The translations under genes were made by a program, and so were the position numbers. Of a stretch of DNA of 5,807 nucleotides, positions 4,988-5,807 are shown piece after piece (within the stretch, counting starts at the first letter, position 1; every line of letters starts with the position of its first letter). The notes beneath the pieces were generated by a model that saw only the letters and a list, made by a program, of their open reading frames with translations, made no database searches and had not been told where the DNA came from. Location: NCBI GenBank assembly GCA_947371645.1, contig CANBQJ010000232.1, forward strand, positions 1 to 5,807, read 5' to 3'. Source of the stretch: Burkholderiales bacterium. GTDB lineage: Bacteria > Pseudomonadota > Gammaproteobacteria > Burkholderiales > Burkholderiaceae.

Positions 4988-5602
4988 TCACTTGCGCATG
5001 ACCTTCTCGGAGGGCGTCAGCGCTTCGATGTAGGCGGGGCGAGAGAAGATGCGCTCAGCATACTTCAACAAGGGCAGCGCGTTCTTGGAGAGCTCGATGC
5101 CGTAGTAATCCAGGCGCCACAACAGCGGAGCGATGGCCACGTCCAGCATGGAGAAGTCGTCGCCGAGCATGTACTTGTTTTTCAGGAAGATGGGCGCCAG
5201 CTGTGTGAGGCGATCGCGGATCTGCGAACGGGCCTTTTCCAGCTGCTTGTCGTTGGCCTTGACGCCGCCACGACCTTCCAGGGTGTTCACGTGGGCGAAC
5301 AGCTCCTTTTCGAAGTTCAGCAGGAACAGGCGAACGCGGGCGCGGGCGACCGGGTCACCAGGCATCAGTTGCGGGTGAGGGAAGCGCTCATCGATGTACT
5401 CATTGATGATGTGCGATTCGTACAGGATGAGGTCGCGCTCGACGAGGATGGGCACCTCGTTGTAGGGGTTCATCAGCGCGATGTCTTCAGGCTTGGCGAA
5501 GATGTCCACGTCGCGGATTTCGAAATCCATGCCCTTTTCAAACAGGACAAAACGGCAGCGGTGCGAGTAGGGGCAGGTCGTGCCGGAGTAAAGCACCATC
5601 AT
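4988..5602 (-). CDS. sspA: Stringent starvation protein A (GST-fold RNA polymerase-associated protein)
   Basis: SspA has a glutathione S-transferase fold but binds RNA polymerase and alters transcription in stationary phase and stress; in E. coli it is also needed for phage P1 late genes and acid tolerance. The 204-residue product has an N-terminal thioredoxin-like domain (about 1-80) with YSGTTCPYSHRCRFVLFEKG (5-24), NEVPILVERD (48-57, containing the cis-Pro V-P) and LYESHIINEYIDERFPHP (60-77). The FPHP-x-LMP segment corresponds to the surface pocket that E. coli SspA needs for activity. The helical C-terminal domain runs from about 86 to 200 and includes FSMLDVAIAPLLWRL (150-164). A C-P-Y-S motif (10-13) is present where E. 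coli SspA has no cysteine. AGGAG at 5612-5616 lies 9 bases before the first of two consecutive ATGs (5602 and 5599); either could be used. It follows petC by 139 nt, so it is probably transcribed at least partly from the cytochrome bc1 operon. Confidence 0.95.
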   Translation of the reverse strand: MMVLYSGTTCPYSHRCRFVLFEKGMDFEIRDVDIFAKPEDIALMNPYNEVPILVERDLILYESHIINEYIDERFPHPQLMPGDPVARARVRLFLLNFEKELFAHVNTLEGRGGVKANDKQLEKARSQIRDRLTQLAPIFLKNKYMLGDDFSMLDVAIAPLLWRLDYYGIELSKNALPLLKYAERIFSRPAYIEALTPSEKVMRK

Positions 5603-5664
5603 GGTGGTGGGCTCCTAAAAGGATCAAACGAGGCGCTTCGACAGGAGGCGCCACAAACAACTCA

Positions 5665-5695
5665 GCGCAGTGCCGTCAAAGGACGGGCACTGCGC
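5665..5695 (-). terminator. Hairpin, possible attenuator, between petC and sspA
   Basis: On the minus strand a 10-bp perfect outer stem (GCGCAGTGCC with GGCACTGCGC), a one-base bulge and a 3-bp inner stem (GTC/GAC) enclose the loop CTTT. The following bases, TGAGTTGTTTGTGG, are only moderately T-rich, so complete termination is unlikely. Partial termination of the bc1 transcript before sspA, or a 3'-end stabiliser for petC mRNA, would both fit. Confidence 0.5.
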
Positions 5696-5700
5696 CGCAA

Positions 5701-5738
5701 CGATGCCCGCTGCGCCATGACGGCGCGGCGGGGCATCG
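5701..5738 (-). repeat. Long imperfect hairpin immediately after petC
   Basis: CGATGCCC pairs with GGGCATCG (8 bp), continued inward by GC/GC and GCGCC/GGCGC with one bulge and one mismatch, and closed by a 5-base loop. It begins 3 bases after the petC stop codon on the minus strand and has no T-run. With the neighbouring hairpin at 5665-5695 it forms a tandem structured 3' region typical of sites that block exonucleases or adjust expression within an operon. Confidence 0.5.
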
Positions 5739-5741
5739 GGG

Positions 5742-5807
5742 TCACTTCACGTCTTTCCAGAACGCGGCATTCATGCGCCAGGCCACGAAAGTGAAGAAGG
5801 CCAGGAA
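5742..5807 (-). CDS. petC: Cytochrome c1 of the bc1 complex, C-terminal end (partial)
   Basis: Only the last 21 codons are inside the window. They encode FLAFFTFVAWRMNAAFWKDVK, a hydrophobic membrane segment ending in the basic tail W-K-D-V-K. This matches the C-terminal anchor of cytochrome c1, where endings such as N-x-x-Y-W-K-D-V are common; the anchor holds the periplasmic haem domain to the membrane in the ubiquinol-cytochrome c reductase. Its position directly upstream of sspA-sspB matches the petABC-sspAB order known in Burkholderiales. The haem site (C-x-x-C-H) lies outside the window, so the call rests on the tail and the gene order. Confidence 0.8.
   Translation of the reverse strand, partial: FLAFFTFVAWRMNAAFWKDVK

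Noticed and set aside
5630..5651. GAGGCGC direct repeat before sspA as a possible operator
   Set aside because: Two copies of 7 bases, 15 bases apart start to start, are easily due to chance in GC-rich sequence, and no regulator gene or further copies are present.
5659..5684. Sigma-70 promoter for sspA based on TTGACG on the minus strand
   Set aside because: The -35-like hexamer is good, but 16-18 bases downstream there is only TTGTGG-like sequence with no acceptable -10, and the hexamer lies inside the hairpin stem.
4304..5794. 496-codon open frame on the plus strand antisense to sspA and sspB
   Set aside because: It lies wholly opposite two clearly recognised genes. Its translation is His/Val/Arg/Asp-rich with no recognisable domain, as expected for a mirror frame of a high-GC gene.

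Overview
The window reads as chromosomal housekeeping DNA from a high-GC betaproteobacterium of the order Burkholderiales. The best evidence is the minus-strand order petC (C-terminus only) - sspA - sspB, followed by a threonine tRNA, and the close resemblance of the proteins to Burkholderiales versions as I remember them. No database search was possible, so genus is not assigned. I see no mobile element, CRISPR array, phage gene or other sign of transfer. No stretch longer than about 150 bases lacks a gene.

Left part, plus strand (1-2362): a divergent protein-L-isoaspartate O-methyltransferase homologue is followed by a TolC-family outer-membrane channel protein. A strong intrinsic terminator closes this unit. 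In both genes the likely start lies downstream of the longest open frame and is set by a Shine-Dalgarno site. Middle part, plus strand (2363-3804): nfeD and an SPFH/stomatin-type gene (qmcA-like) are separated by 5 nt and form a classic membrane-protein pair. A 106-nt gap follows, holding a candidate sigma-28 (flagellar-type) promoter, then an unrecognised 68-residue acidic, Ala/Pro-rich protein (3911-4117).

Right part, minus strand (4141-5807): transcription runs leftward from the cytochrome bc1 operon end (petC tail, 5742-5807) through sspA (RNA-polymerase-associated stringent starvation protein A) and sspB (ClpXP adaptor) to tRNA-Thr(UGU). It ends at a large hairpin with a T-rich tail that lies between the tRNA and the convergent small gene. 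The petC-sspA gap carries two strong imperfect hairpins, and the sspA-sspB gap carries one more. These suggest that expression of the stress genes is adjusted relative to the respiratory genes.

Nothing here proves a new system. The points most worth a second look are the small protein with its sigma-28-like promoter, the isoaspartate methyltransferase homologue that has lost its substrate-loop motif, and the hairpin-rich spacers around sspA.
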